Below, in pieces: positions 39,196 to 49,504 of a DNA stretch of 64,000 nt (its first letter is position 1; every line of letters begins with the position of its first letter). The notes under the pieces were generated by a model. That model worked only from the letters and a program-made list of their open reading frames with translations. It was not told where the DNA came from and made no database searches. The translations under genes and the position numbers were made by a program. Origin of the DNA: Didymodactylos carnosus (lineage: Eukaryota; Rotifera; Eurotatoria; Philodinida; Philodinidae); contig CAJNOQ010000084.1 in assembly GCA_905250885.1 (NCBI GenBank), forward strand, positions 16,064 to 80,063, given 5' to 3'.

Positions 39196-39732
39196 ATTAG
39201 GATCGAAGTTGTCCTATTAAGAAAAGTGTTGAAAGAACAAGAAATATGTCACAAGTTTGTTCCAAGAATATGTTTTTCACCTCCGATTATTCGTTAGTAT
39301 ATTACGGATTGATATCGTAACTACAGATAGTAGTGTATTATTTAGTTTTTCTGTTGTTCACATCACTCTTCTTCAACACTGCGACTTTATTTTTGATAAC
39401 TCAAGATGGATTCTCAAGCTATAATTAGAAAATTAATTGTATGAGAGGTGGTTGTATCGATGTTTGTCCTGGGCTGGGGACGAGAAAAATAAGGATAACA
39501 ACAACATTCTATATAAAATAAGTATTTCTTTTTCTAATAATTTTTCCATATGTAATATCAGCTCTTAAACTAAGGTTTTTTTCTTCTATCTTCTTTCATA
39601 CATATTTCTCATAAAGGAATACCAAATGTGTAATAAAAACATCCGTTGACGCATATTAATTCATACTGATTGATTTTCTTGAAAAGTTTCTTCTACAGTA
39701 AGTATAATTTAACTAGGAATGGAAAACTAGGA

Positions 39733-39770
39733 ACGTTCTGTCTGTCTGTTATAATAGACAGACAGAACGT
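39733..39770. repeat. Near-perfect 38-bp palindrome
   Basis: ACGTTCTGTCTGTCT is followed by an 8-bp centre and then its exact complement AGACAGACAGAACGT. Most of the centre also pairs. It would form a strong hairpin or cruciform. It lies just outside the large repeat element that begins at 39886. Confidence 0.85.
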
Positions 39771-40507
39771 CAGATCAATCAAAACAATTGAAGTAGGCAC
39801 AGTAGTTTGAACTAAGATTGTGGTTGTAAAATAGCAAGTTAATATTTTTACAGACTGTTTATCGTCTTCCTAACGTCTGTCTACACTCTAAAAAAGAAGC
39901 GTATTTTAAAAAACCTTAAAATGTTTTGAAAACCCTTTCAGAAACCTTTTCCGGTATTCGAACAGAACTCGAAAATCGAAAATATAGAGAATATTGTTAG
40001 GATTTTCGAAATTTCAAAATCTGCTTGGGTGAAAAAGAAAACTTTCGCATACTCAAAACTATATGCTCGAATACCGAACAGGATATTTTCTGAAACTCTT
40101 TTTTTTGTGCGAAATGTTTTCTTAAGTCGAAAGCGTATCAGGAAATACTTTTTTCAGTTTTAGAAAATACCTTTTAAGAGATTCAAATTATTTCTTCTTA
40201 AAAGTTTCGGCTTTCGAAAGTTCAAAATCTTTTAGGATTTTGGAAACTACCGTTTTGGATGGTGGTCAACTTGTTTCGAAAATACATGCTTTTCTCTTTT
40301 GATTTGAATGCTGAATGATAGTAAGAGGAATATTCCAGAATTCCGTTTACCTTTTTCAGCATAGTTTATTCTCAGTTCGTCCCAAATTGACTTCTCAATT
40401 CGTCTCATGAAGCTTTTTTTCTCAGTTTGTCCCAATTAATTCGTCCCATCAACACTTCTCTCTCAGTTCGTCCCATATTAGTTTACACTTAATTAGCTTT
40501 AATATAA

Positions 40508-40660
40508 TTGCCCGTACCTCTTGCATACGGTGCTATATATAACTGTTGTGGGTGTATAAACAGTTATATTGGACAAACAACGAAAGCTGAAAAGCGAAAA
40601 CAAGAACATAAAGATGCCTTTCGATGTATTGGATTCTCGAGGATTATACAACTAAATAAT
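40508..40660 (+). pseudogene. GIY-YIG-like endonuclease fragment
   Basis: The frame reads YGAIYNCCGCINSYIG then QTTKAEKRKQEHKDAFRC. This fits the start of a GIY-YIG nuclease fold, with an xIY strand, a C-x-x-C pair, YIGQT, a basic residue and an EH pair, in the arrangement typical of Penelope-like retroelement endonucleases. Only the N-terminal half is present, and it runs into unrelated sequence. It lies inside an inverted-repeat element, back to back with a MULE transposase fragment. Confidence 0.5.
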
Positions 40661-40668
40661 GAACTAAG

Positions 40669-40977
40669 TTACATCTTCGGTATTACATTATTATTGTCAT
40701 TTGTTTGAAAATGACGCATCATACCGGCTTTCTGGGTTTTTTTCCACAGCGACTGAGCATAATGGAAGAAACATCCATTGATTTTGATATGTGGAAAAAT
40801 ATCGACAAAAGAACTTATTGTGGTTTGTTCGAAATCGCAGGTCAGGCGCTGTGGATTCATTTCAACATTCAACTTTTTACCATATTCGATTAAATGTCTC
40901 AATATTTTCGTGTAGACAATGGAATTTTTCCGTGTAGTCAAAGAATATGCACATGGTATCATGGATACCATCGCCAT
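40669..40977 (-). pseudogene. MULE-type transposase fragment
   Basis: About 100 codons read PCAYSLTTRKNSIVYTKILR, then LTCDFEQTTISSFVDIFPHI and GCFFHYAQSLWKKTQKAG. The order, a 'PCAY-L-T-K-Y' strand, then CDFE with the catalytic acid, then GC-FH--Q-LW-K-Q, is that of the Mutator-like (MULE) transposase domain. The first catalytic Asp region, the zinc finger and the C-terminus are missing, so it is inactive. Confidence 0.7.
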
Positions 40978-42031
40978 CGACTAAACTATTTGATGGTACA
41001 ACACTTTATTTATTTTGAGGTGCGAGCATAGATATCTGGGACGAACTGAGAAAAAATTTCTGATACGAATTAATTAGGATGAACTGCGAAAAAAAGCTTC
41101 GTGGGACGAATTGAGAAGTCAATTTGAGGCGAACTGAGAAGACACCACCAGCAACACTCCCCTCTTTTACACGGCTCGAACGTATTAATTGGAATTTCTC
41201 GCTATATTGCATTTTTTATTTTACTTGGCTTTCTCTTCGACAAGATAATACTATTTGCTAAAAATGCTCTGAAAATATGTTTGAGTGCGCCTGCAGTACG
41301 GGAAAAGCTATAGCACCACGTGTATTGTTAGCGACTGAAATTCTGTTTAGCTCCTATGAAAGAAAAGGCAGCTAAGCTAATAAGTACCATTGTAGTAGTA
41401 ATAATTCTCCGCATAAAATTTTAAGTTTCACGTTTATTGTTTTCTATTGAAAAAGAATATAATTTATATATTTTTTTCATCTATTGTTATTGTAATAATA
41501 GTTCTATTTTTTTAATTTTATGTTTATACATTAAGTTCAGGCTCTCCTAATCTCATAAGAGTATGTTTCGTAAAGTATATCATATAGAATATCTTCATCT
41601 TATTTGTTAGTATCCGATAGGGCTTAGGATATTTTCTTAAATACTCTGGCTATACCATTCCTAGGTAAAGTAATCGTCATATTTCCGAATGAACCCTTTT
41701 CCCTTTTTTATCAGAAAAATCGAGAGTCCATACATCGGAAAATACCTGGTTACCTAGAATTTTTTTTCGGAAACCGATCTTGAAAAGTTTTCAAAAATGT
41801 TACTACATGATATGATGCTCTTTTAGATATTAGAGAGTTTAAATAAAAATCCCTTTGAAGGATAGTCAAGAAAAAAATTGTACAGAATTAAAAAGAGTAG
41901 TCAAATAGGAAAAGCGTTTTCGTACTCTTGAAAACCCTTTCAAAAGGTATCTCCGAAAATCCAAAAGGGTATCATATAATAACATTTTCGAAAAACTCTG
42001 TCCAGGTTTTCGAGAATACTTTTTTTAGTGT

Positions 42032-44083
42032 ACTACCGTGCTCCAAAGTCCATGGTTAGACTTTGTAAAATAGATAACTTACACTATCAAAGGTACATGT
42101 TTTTTGGAGTCTCTTGTGTAAAAAAAAGTGGGGTTTTGTAGAAAAATTTCTGGAGTTGGAACTTGACATTTTTGTGATTGATAAGCCACACTCAGGTATT
42201 TTCAGATATACAAAAGGTCCATCGAGTCTTTCGAATCGCTTTTTTCAATATCATGTGCCATTAATAACCCTTTGTTATAAAATTCTCCACGAATAGTATT
42301 CATGAATGTAAGTAATACACTAAAAATGAGTTCTAGAAGATGATTCATTTTTGATAATTTTTAAATTTAATCACAGAAAAACTTTCACTGAGATTTAATT
42401 CTAACGTTTTTGAATAGCAATAGCAAAATTCTAACTGGTTGTATATCATTTGATACGATTGCAGTAACATTATTAAACTGTGTTTTTTTTTATCTTAACC
42501 ATCCTGTTTATTAAGAAAAGATACAACAAACTTGACTAAGTGAGCAGACCGAGGTCTGTGATGCAGAGTCAACTGAACAGTCTAACGAAGAACTAAGACA
42601 AATACACATATAGACTCTACTTGTGAATATAACAATAAAAAAGAAAGTACAACAATAGACAAATGTTTTTGAGTCTGTGATCATATTTTGAAAGCTGATA
42701 TTAGTAAGAAGTAAAGCGGGAAGTATATGTTGTGCTCTAGATTGCAGCAGTTATCAATAAGAAAGAAGAAATGTTTTATCAGTCTTTCACATCAAAACAG
42801 ATCTGACTGGATGATATAGTCGGTAACAGCTTTGACAATAATCTTGATTTCTTGTGTTAGAGAAATTTCCAGAATTAAAGTTTTTAAATCAAAAGAAAGA
42901 TGACTTTATCAATCAACTGTATCAAACTGTATCAATGCGAGTTCTTTAATGTACACACACTGTTGGATACAGGATACTAAAAGATTCAGCTTCAGTGAGA
43001 AACTTACTTGAATCTTACTAAGATATCCATTACATTCTCTAAGATTTTTTGAAGATTGGGTGTGAATCTGCTAGAATCTTGATAGTAAGAACTATCACGT
43101 TTTTTAATAACATTCATAGTTCTGGGACTGATACCAGTGACAGTACCATGGTTCTAGAGAACCAAAAATATTGAAATTTGTGAATTCAGCTTTTGTGAAG
43201 TTACTAGCTAGAAAAAAATTGACTTTAAAAATGTCCGAATAATAGGTTGTTAACGGTCCATAATGGTGCAATAACGGTCTTAAAATGAAAATGATAAAAT
43301 GTCCATTTTTTTTTATCGTGATAAAACTGCCACTTTTAGGTATTAAAATATTCCCAGTTTAAGTGCATAAAAACGGTCGAAAAAATTGTCACAATAGTCC
43401 AAAAATGCCCATTCAACAAATATTAGATGGATTATAAATAGACGACCTCAGATGTAATACACACATTGTTAATTGAGTAATCCTTCAACTGTGATATCAA
43501 AAGGCTGAAATGCATAGGAATCATTGTCTGAAAAAAATGTGTCAATAGACATTGAAGGTGTAGAATAACGAGTGGATGAAAAAATGTTCTATATTATACA
43601 TCTCAGAGATTTACGTACATAGTAAAATGTTGACATGCATAGCATATTTATACAAATAATGAGTTTTCTTATCATTGCCATAAAGTTTTTTTAATAAACT
43701 AGAAACTAGACTATATGTAATAACAAAAAAACAATAACAATTATCCACAAATTTGTATTTATTAATTATCTAACAAGAAAAGAACCATGTCTTTGCTCTT
43801 ACTATGTATTCTATGGCATTGGAAACAACTGCGCATACAATTTTCTTCGTTTAAAGCGTAATAACTGCCGAGTCTATTAGATCTGTGTCAATAAAGCATA
43901 GTGCAACAGTTCACAAGACTACATTTGCCATATCAATTCCAAAAATAGAAAGTTCGATCCTAAATATTGTTCTTTGTTTTCTTTTTGAAAATTGAGACAA
44001 AAAGTTTAGATATAAAGATCTGGATTTTATACACTATTTATTCTATCTTTTTATTTTATTTTTTTATTTTAGTAACAAAAGTG
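42032..44083. other. Gene-free region upstream of the NHL gene
   Basis: No gene recognised. Around 43240-43420 the words AACGGTC, AAAATG and TGTCCA recur as a loose degenerate repeat. A pyrimidine-rich tract ending in TTTTAG at about 44062-44072 lies just before the NHL start codon and looks like a splice acceptor. Confidence 0.4.
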
Positions 44084-44905
44084 ATGGCTGATAATAAAAA
44101 AATTGACTTTAAATTAAAGAGTAATATTGGCTCGCTAGAATTTGGAAAACCGTTTATTAGTGGTCCACGTGGTATTGCTTATCGATCAAGCGATAATCTA
44201 TTATTCATAGCCGATTCTAAAAATGAACGTGTTGTTGGTTTTACCGAAGATAATAAACTGGCTAAAATTATTAGTCATTACGGTATGAAAAATGGTCTTT
44301 GTGTTATGAGCAATGGGCAGTTGCTAATGACAGATGAAATTCAGATTGTTTTACTTAACAACGATTTACGTTTGATAAGAACATTTGGCCAAGACGATAT
44401 TGATGCTGGTTTTACTAATTACCAGGGAATATGTGTTGATAGTAACGATCTTATTTATGTATGTGATCAAGCCACACGTCAAATTAAAGTTTATGATCCC
44501 AAAACTTTAAGTATTGTTCGGTTTTTTGGTAACAAAAATCTATTTAGCTCTTTGGCTTATTGTACAGTAAGCAATGATTATTGTTTTATCACAGATCCTC
44601 AGGGCAGTTGCGTACACCAGTTTACAATTGATGGACAGTTTGTCAGTCGATTTGGAAACGAAACAACTGAGTATTTTCAAACACCATTATCTAGTCCTCG
44701 AGGAATTATGCCGATTAATAATAACAAACACTTATTAGTTGCTGATAGCCATAATGATCGTTTGGTTGTATTCGATAATGATGGAAAATGTGTACAGTTA
44801 ATCACAGAAAGAATTGATTATCCTGAAAGTCTTGCTACGAATAAAAATGAAGACATCTTTGTGACAATGCGCGACACAATTGGACTTTTTTCAACAAAAA
44901 ATTAA
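44084..44905 (+). CDS. NHL-repeat beta-propeller protein
   Basis: A single-exon coding region of 273 residues made almost entirely of NHL repeats, which fold into a six-bladed propeller used for protein or RNA binding. Blade signatures include GPRGIAYRSSDNLLFIADSK, then NERVVGF; YQGICVDSNDLIYVCDQATR, then QIKVYD; and SPRGIMPINNNKHLLVADSH, then NDRLVVFD. No RING, B-box or transmembrane segment is attached, unlike TRIM-NHL proteins, and there is no signal peptide from this start, so it is probably cytosolic. I choose ATG 44084 because a pyrimidine tract and TTTTAG lie just upstream. The frame is open back to 43967, but that part translates to a run of T-rich codons typical of an intron. Partner and pathway cannot be told from sequence. 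Confidence 0.85.
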   Translation: MADNKKIDFKLKSNIGSLEFGKPFISGPRGIAYRSSDNLLFIADSKNERVVGFTEDNKLAKIISHYGMKNGLCVMSNGQLLMTDEIQIVLLNNDLRLIRTFGQDDIDAGFTNYQGICVDSNDLIYVCDQATRQIKVYDPKTLSIVRFFGNKNLFSSLAYCTVSNDYCFITDPQGSCVHQFTIDGQFVSRFGNETTEYFQTPLSSPRGIMPINNNKHLLVADSHNDRLVVFDNDGKCVQLITERIDYPESLATNKNEDIFVTMRDTIGLFSTKN

Positions 44906-45374
44906 TTGCGTTGATGTTGTTACGAGAAACACTACATGCTACTTATCTTCCACCTTTGACTAATTTCACTTGCGTAGAATTACTCAAGCAATATGCAGTT
45001 TTAAGCTATGAGCCAATTTTTTGCGTTCGTTCATCTTCTTCATCGATCATCTAATAAATTATGTCCATTCTCAGAAACTTATTGATAACACAAGATAGCA
45101 TTTTTGAATTATCTTAACTATTCTTTTTCGTGAAATGTGGCACGGTAGTTTTTCTAATAGAAATACTGAAAGACAAACACCGAAATGTAGGTGAAGTTAG
45201 TAGGAGAGTTGTTGTAGAGACGTATAGAACTAATTTGCACTCTAATAATTCTCACTAAAGTCCTGTGGATTCTCAAAATACAATTATTGAGGGATTTGAG
45301 ACACTTACACTAATACCACCTAGTAAAAATGATTGAAAAGTGTTTTGTCGTCTAATTTAGACTTTTTGCATCTT

Positions 45375-45562
45375 CCCTAGAGAACGTACTTGCACTAAGT
45401 ACTTCGTCTACGTAATGAAGCCGGTACTTGCCTTTTTTCCAAAAGTATATTTACTTGTAAGTACTTGTCCTTACTTGCCAAGTAGTTTCAGAAAGTACTT
45501 CTTAGCAATAAGGAAGTATTTCGATCATTGACAAGTACTTGCATGAAGTACGTTCTCTAGGG
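45375..45562. mobile_element. 188-bp MITE with CCCTAGAGAACGTACTT ends
   Basis: Both ends read CCCTAGAGAACGTACTT when the right end is complemented. The interior is rich in AAGTACTT words. CCCTAG ends recall piggyBac, but the flanks (TCTT and TTGT) are not the TTAA duplication of that family, so the class stays open. Confidence 0.7.
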
Positions 45563-46602
45563 TTGTAAATTCTTCAGAAGGATTGAACTAGAAAATAAAA
45601 TAGTAGAATTTTCAGAAAATCTACCAGAATATTGTTCATTTCACTCTGTGTTCGAAGGAGAGGATGTAGAGATTTAAAATCGGATCCAAAGGTTTCAAAC
45701 TTAGTACCCCGTTTCGTTCAACTTGTTCCTCCTACTTAACCTTTGGATCCTGTTTCGAAAGTCATTGATCTAACTTTATACATATGTCGCAGAAACAAAT
45801 GAAATGTAGAAGAGTTTAAAATATTTCGAAGAGTAAATAAAGTTTATAAATAAATAAAAAAAGTCATAGTGAATGCATTTTAATAGAAGAAACGTGCACT
45901 TATTTTTATTTGAAAATTACATATAATCTATTTTCTCAAAATTGACACTGCTTTTGAGAACGATAAAGAAAGAAAATGTTTAAACATTTTGAACAAACTT
46001 CGTTCTTCGAATAGCATTCTATTCCACATTTGACGTTTTTTGCTCGACATGGACAGGATAGTAGCACATTTACCATTGCAATGTCATGCTTCAACAACAA
46101 TCAAACTTGTACCAACATCTTCCTTACATGCTTGGATGAACGTTATTGTTTACTGTAACAGAGTTGAATCAATTGGACATACATCTTCCAAACCACATTT
46201 ATTCAAATCTAATAAATCAGAAGCCGTAATAGAATACACCTTGTATTGTACAAAGTTTATATGTAACATTTCCATCAGATGATAGTTGTATTGATACCAC
46301 TTTACATGAAAATATTTTGGGTATTTCACACTTACTTGTAATGGTAATATTACTTCGTCGAACATTATACGTTTAATAACAGATTTTGAACAAAATTTTT
46401 GATCAAGTTTTGATACTTGATCATCCAGTTTTTCGTAAAACAACTCCATTATTAATGGAAAAAGAGGTTCTCTGTTAAATCATCAACTGTTTACTAAAAC
46501 GCTTTTATTTCTTGCCTTATAAATGCATTCACTATGACTTTTTTATTTATTTATAAATTTTATTTATTCCTGTAGGAATACAGGTGACAGAACGTGTTTG
46601 CT

Positions 46603-46703
46603 AGGAATATTTAAAATATTTCCTATAGAAATAAATCAAATTTTAATTTGAACTAGTTCATATTAAAATTTTATTTATTTCTAGGGATATTTTAAATTCT
46701 CCT
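46603..46703. repeat. 101-bp foldback repeat
   Basis: The left arm begins AGGAATATTTAAAATATT, and the complement of the right arm begins AGGAGAATTTAAAATATC. Both continue with AGAAATAAAT and AATTTTAAT. The arms enclose a short AT-rich loop, giving a small foldback element with no coding capacity. Confidence 0.55.
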
Positions 46704-47586
46704 ACATTTCATTTATTCCTGCGACATATTTTACATAATATATAATTGAACAGTTGTACACTTGAAGATCAAACGTGGCATTTCTTCTTGATATCTCAAG
46801 GAGACCTATCGGATCGTTTTTTATCATTATCATTGTCAGTAAACGAAATCCAGCAAGGATATTCCATTTTATTTTCCAGATGGGCATAGTTCGGCAAGCC
46901 GGTCGAGATTTATTTTGTAGGGTAATACAGTCATTTAGTGCCTGGCTTTGTTTAATAAAATGGATCTATTTTCACGAATCTCATACGGAAATTTTAGCAG
47001 TATTCACAGCGTGTACGCACTTAATGTGCGAATACTTACGAAAGAAATTGACACTTGTGAGCACGCGTGTAATGGTCAGGAAACTTTTTCTCATCATATT
47101 TTTCGCACGTGATGACGAGTGAAAGTCGAAAAATGGTTTTTGAACATACGTGAAAAGAAATTCGGGAAAATTCAAACGTGATCAGATGTTTGATATTACA
47201 GCTGCATGACTCCAACGCCATGAAATTTTCTCTACAGGATATTGCCAAAAATTCTCGAGTTTTCTTTAAATTGATGAATTTTTGTCTCGAAGACGTATGA
47301 CAATCGTTAGATCAAGAAACTTCTGTTACACACACATCAAAGTCTTCTTTATGTCGTTACTCAATTCAGTAGCTATAAACATATCAGAAATTACTGACAG
47401 AACTTCTTTCATATTACCTAGGCTCTTTTAACAAGTCTATAATACGATTTATAGACAAGTGCTTACATACACCATCTACTTTCACCTTTGTTTTATTATT
47501 CGCAAAAGAGAAACTAAATGATCTTGTAGAATAACAACAAAAGAAAGAAGAAAAAAATACCAGGTCGATAAAATAAAAGTGTGTGC

Positions 47587-47630
47587 GAGAGAGAGAGAGA
47601 GAGAGAGAGAAAGGAAGAGAGAGAGAGAGA
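47587..47630. repeat. (GA)n microsatellite
   Basis: About twenty GA units with one AAGGAA interruption. It creates open frames on both strands that are not genes. Confidence 0.9.
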
Positions 47631-48178
47631 TGTAAAAATTTGTACATTAGTGATTATAACCAACCAGAAGAAATGCTGACAGGCAGGAAAAAAAACGTAC
47701 AAAACAAAAAAGACTCGTTGGATTATGCATTTTTCCATAACCGCCTACGAAATAAAAATTTCGATCTGTGCTCGATTTACAGCAATATATAACTATGAAG
47801 AAAAAAAATCGATTGTTAGATGTTATCTCTCATAAGCAAATTCAGATCAAAATGACAATAACAGAAAACAGTCGAGTAAGAATAATTCCATTCTCTCATA
47901 AGCTAAATATAATAATAATAAGACTGTAGTAAACAAACGATAATAATCAGAATAGGAAAATAAGTCATCGTATGGAAAAATAATCAATCGTATTCAACCC
48001 GACTAGAAACATTATTTTCTTTGGAAGAATGTGCGTGTAAACACTGTTCATAAAAAATTTTATTCAGCTCGCACAACTTGCAAAATGTTTAAATTAAATA
48101 AGACATCAAAAAAAGTAAAAGTTGTTATTGCAAAATTTAAATAGAAAAAAAAAACAAAAAACATAAAACTGTCAGATT

Positions 48179-49504
48179 TTATTTCGTTTCATTAATTATA
48201 TCATCTCTCGATAAAACTTCGAAGTCTTCATCAGATGATTTTTGTTGTTGATGTGGTGTTATCAATTTATTTTGAGATTTTTCATCTTCAGATGTCAATG
48301 ACGATGAACGACTTGTATTTTCCTTATTTTCATCTTCGAGACTTGACTTTCGATTCTTTTCCATATCATTCTCATCTTGTTCATCTTCGTCTGCACTGGT
48401 TTCCTTTTCATCAGGATTTGTTGTTGTTAGTGATGGTACTATTTCTTCTTGACTTGCCGTTTGTTCTTGTTGTTGCTTATCATCATTTTCACTCTCTTTT
48501 TTCTTTTTATCATCTTTTGTTTTTTTTATTGTTGAGCCAACTTCCAAATTATACAACGGTACAAATGATTCCAGTACGCCAACATCCTCTGTTAAATTTG
48601 GTAGTAACCAAAATTTAATTTTACCAAACGTACAAACCCAAACAATTGCAAATATTATGTACTTAATAACAGCCAATGATAATAGAAAACCTAGAAGACC
48701 TGCTAATACCATTGATAAATAATACACACCTAATGAAATACAAAGTTTACATTATTTATTGAATTATCGTATCATTTACCATCATCACTTACCAGTACGA
48801 ACTTCTGTTGGCCATAGTGGAAATAAGCACACACCAATACATCCCACCACAAGCAAAAAACCCATTATATATTGTTTTATTGTTGTTGGATCATAAATCC
48901 ATACATAACACTCATTCGGTGAATCAACAAAAACTTGATCATCATGTAGTTCAAATTTAAATTTCTTCTTATTTTTATTTTTTGAATCTTTATCTTTATC
49001 ATCTTTTTCTTTTGTCGTCGATGATGTTACAGTTGTCGTAGGTTCAGCCACTGATTTTTGTGTATCTTTTTTATTTTTACGTTGACGTGTAGTCGTTGGT
49101 GTATTAGATACAGAACCATCACCACCTTCTTCCTGTTGCTGCGACTCGCCTTTATTATTCTTTTGTACAGGTGGTTCTTTATAAATTTTAACAGCCCGGC
49201 GAAACATATCATTATCTAAAAATTTTCGTAACATTAGTACACAATCGTGTTTCGATGTAAAACATATTGTATTATTGTTATCACCACTCGAATTTAATGC
49301 TTTTGTAGACATTGATGACCATTTTGATTCAGTTAAACATTCGACAGCTTTATTACCAGTAAAATATGTCACTTGCATCCCCATTAACATGCCTTTTTTC
49401 GTCTGACATTTAAAACGTAAATGTTTTGCAATAGCTTTTTCGATTTTTGTTAATTGATCATCTTCCGATTTTCGACGTTTCGACTTTTTACGATTGTCAG
49501 ACAT
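48179..49504 (-). CDS. SEC62: Translocation protein SEC62
   Basis: ER membrane subunit that works with SEC61 and SEC63 in post-translational protein import; animal forms also bind ribosomes and act in ER turnover. Exon 1 is 48793-49504 and exon 2 is 48179-48729; the 63-nt GT-AG intron falls between T-G and V-Y of the hallmark FPLWPTEVRTG/VYYLS, and the product is 420 residues. The N-terminal basic, winged-helix-like region contains EKAIAKHLRFKCQTKKGMLM and YFTGNKAVECL. Next come a charged linker rich in Lys/Asp, WIYDPTT, a first membrane helix (about 213-232), a second helix pair region (about 238-270) and FWLLPNLTEDVGVLESFVPL. The tail is acidic and ends near SSDEDFEVLSRDDI, resembling the LC3-interacting FEMI region of human SEC62. 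I start at MSDNRKK; a TATTAG acceptor-like site lies 7-12 nt upstream. Confidence 0.94.

Larger units (their letters stand above)
40368..41140. mobile_element. Element with ~105-bp inverted repeats enclosing MULE and GIY-YIG fragments
   Basis: The left arm (40368-40476) and the complement of the right arm (41038-41140) align over about 105 bp with scattered mismatches; both read TTCTCAGTTCG, then CTTCTCAATTCGTC, GAAGCTTTTTTTC, AATTAATTCGT and finally CTCAGTTCGTCCC. Each arm is itself made of several TCTCAGTTCGTCCC-like units. The interior contains a plus-strand GIY-YIG-like fragment (40508-40660) and a minus-strand MULE transposase fragment (40669-40977). This looks like an internally deleted Mutator-like element. 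No clean 9-bp target duplication was found. Confidence 0.7.
39886..42031. mobile_element. Putative Tc1/mariner-like element with nested insertion
   Basis: The left end CACTCTAAAAAAGAAGCGTA and the complement of the right end CACTAAAAAAAGTATTCTCG are similar, and both are bordered by TA, as in Tc1/mariner insertions. The two flanks (39886-40260 and about 41690-42031) share words such as TTTCGAAA and AAAACCCTTTC in opposite orientation, as expected of long decayed inverted repeats. The middle holds the TIR element at 40368-41140. No mariner transposase is seen, so the class is tentative. Confidence 0.4.
44906..48178. other. Intergenic region between NHL and SEC62 genes
   Basis: No supported gene. 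It contains two small inverted-repeat elements (45375-45562, 46603-46703) and a GA microsatellite (47587-47630). A 99-codon minus-strand frame at 46150-46449 has no motif I recognise. A minus-strand AATAAA near 48058-48063 suits the SEC62 transcript. Confidence 0.4.

Noticed and set aside
43967-44083. N-terminal hydrophobic extension of the NHL protein
   Set aside because: It is encoded by T-rich DNA ending in a splice-acceptor sequence, so it is more likely 5'-UTR intron than a signal anchor.
46150-46449. 99-codon minus-strand frame between NHL and SEC62
   Set aside because: Some segments look protein-like, but there is no recognisable family, no good start context and no splice support.
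47414-47792. Three overlapping frames across the GA repeat
   Set aside because: They are artefacts of the (GA)n microsatellite, which is open in several frames.
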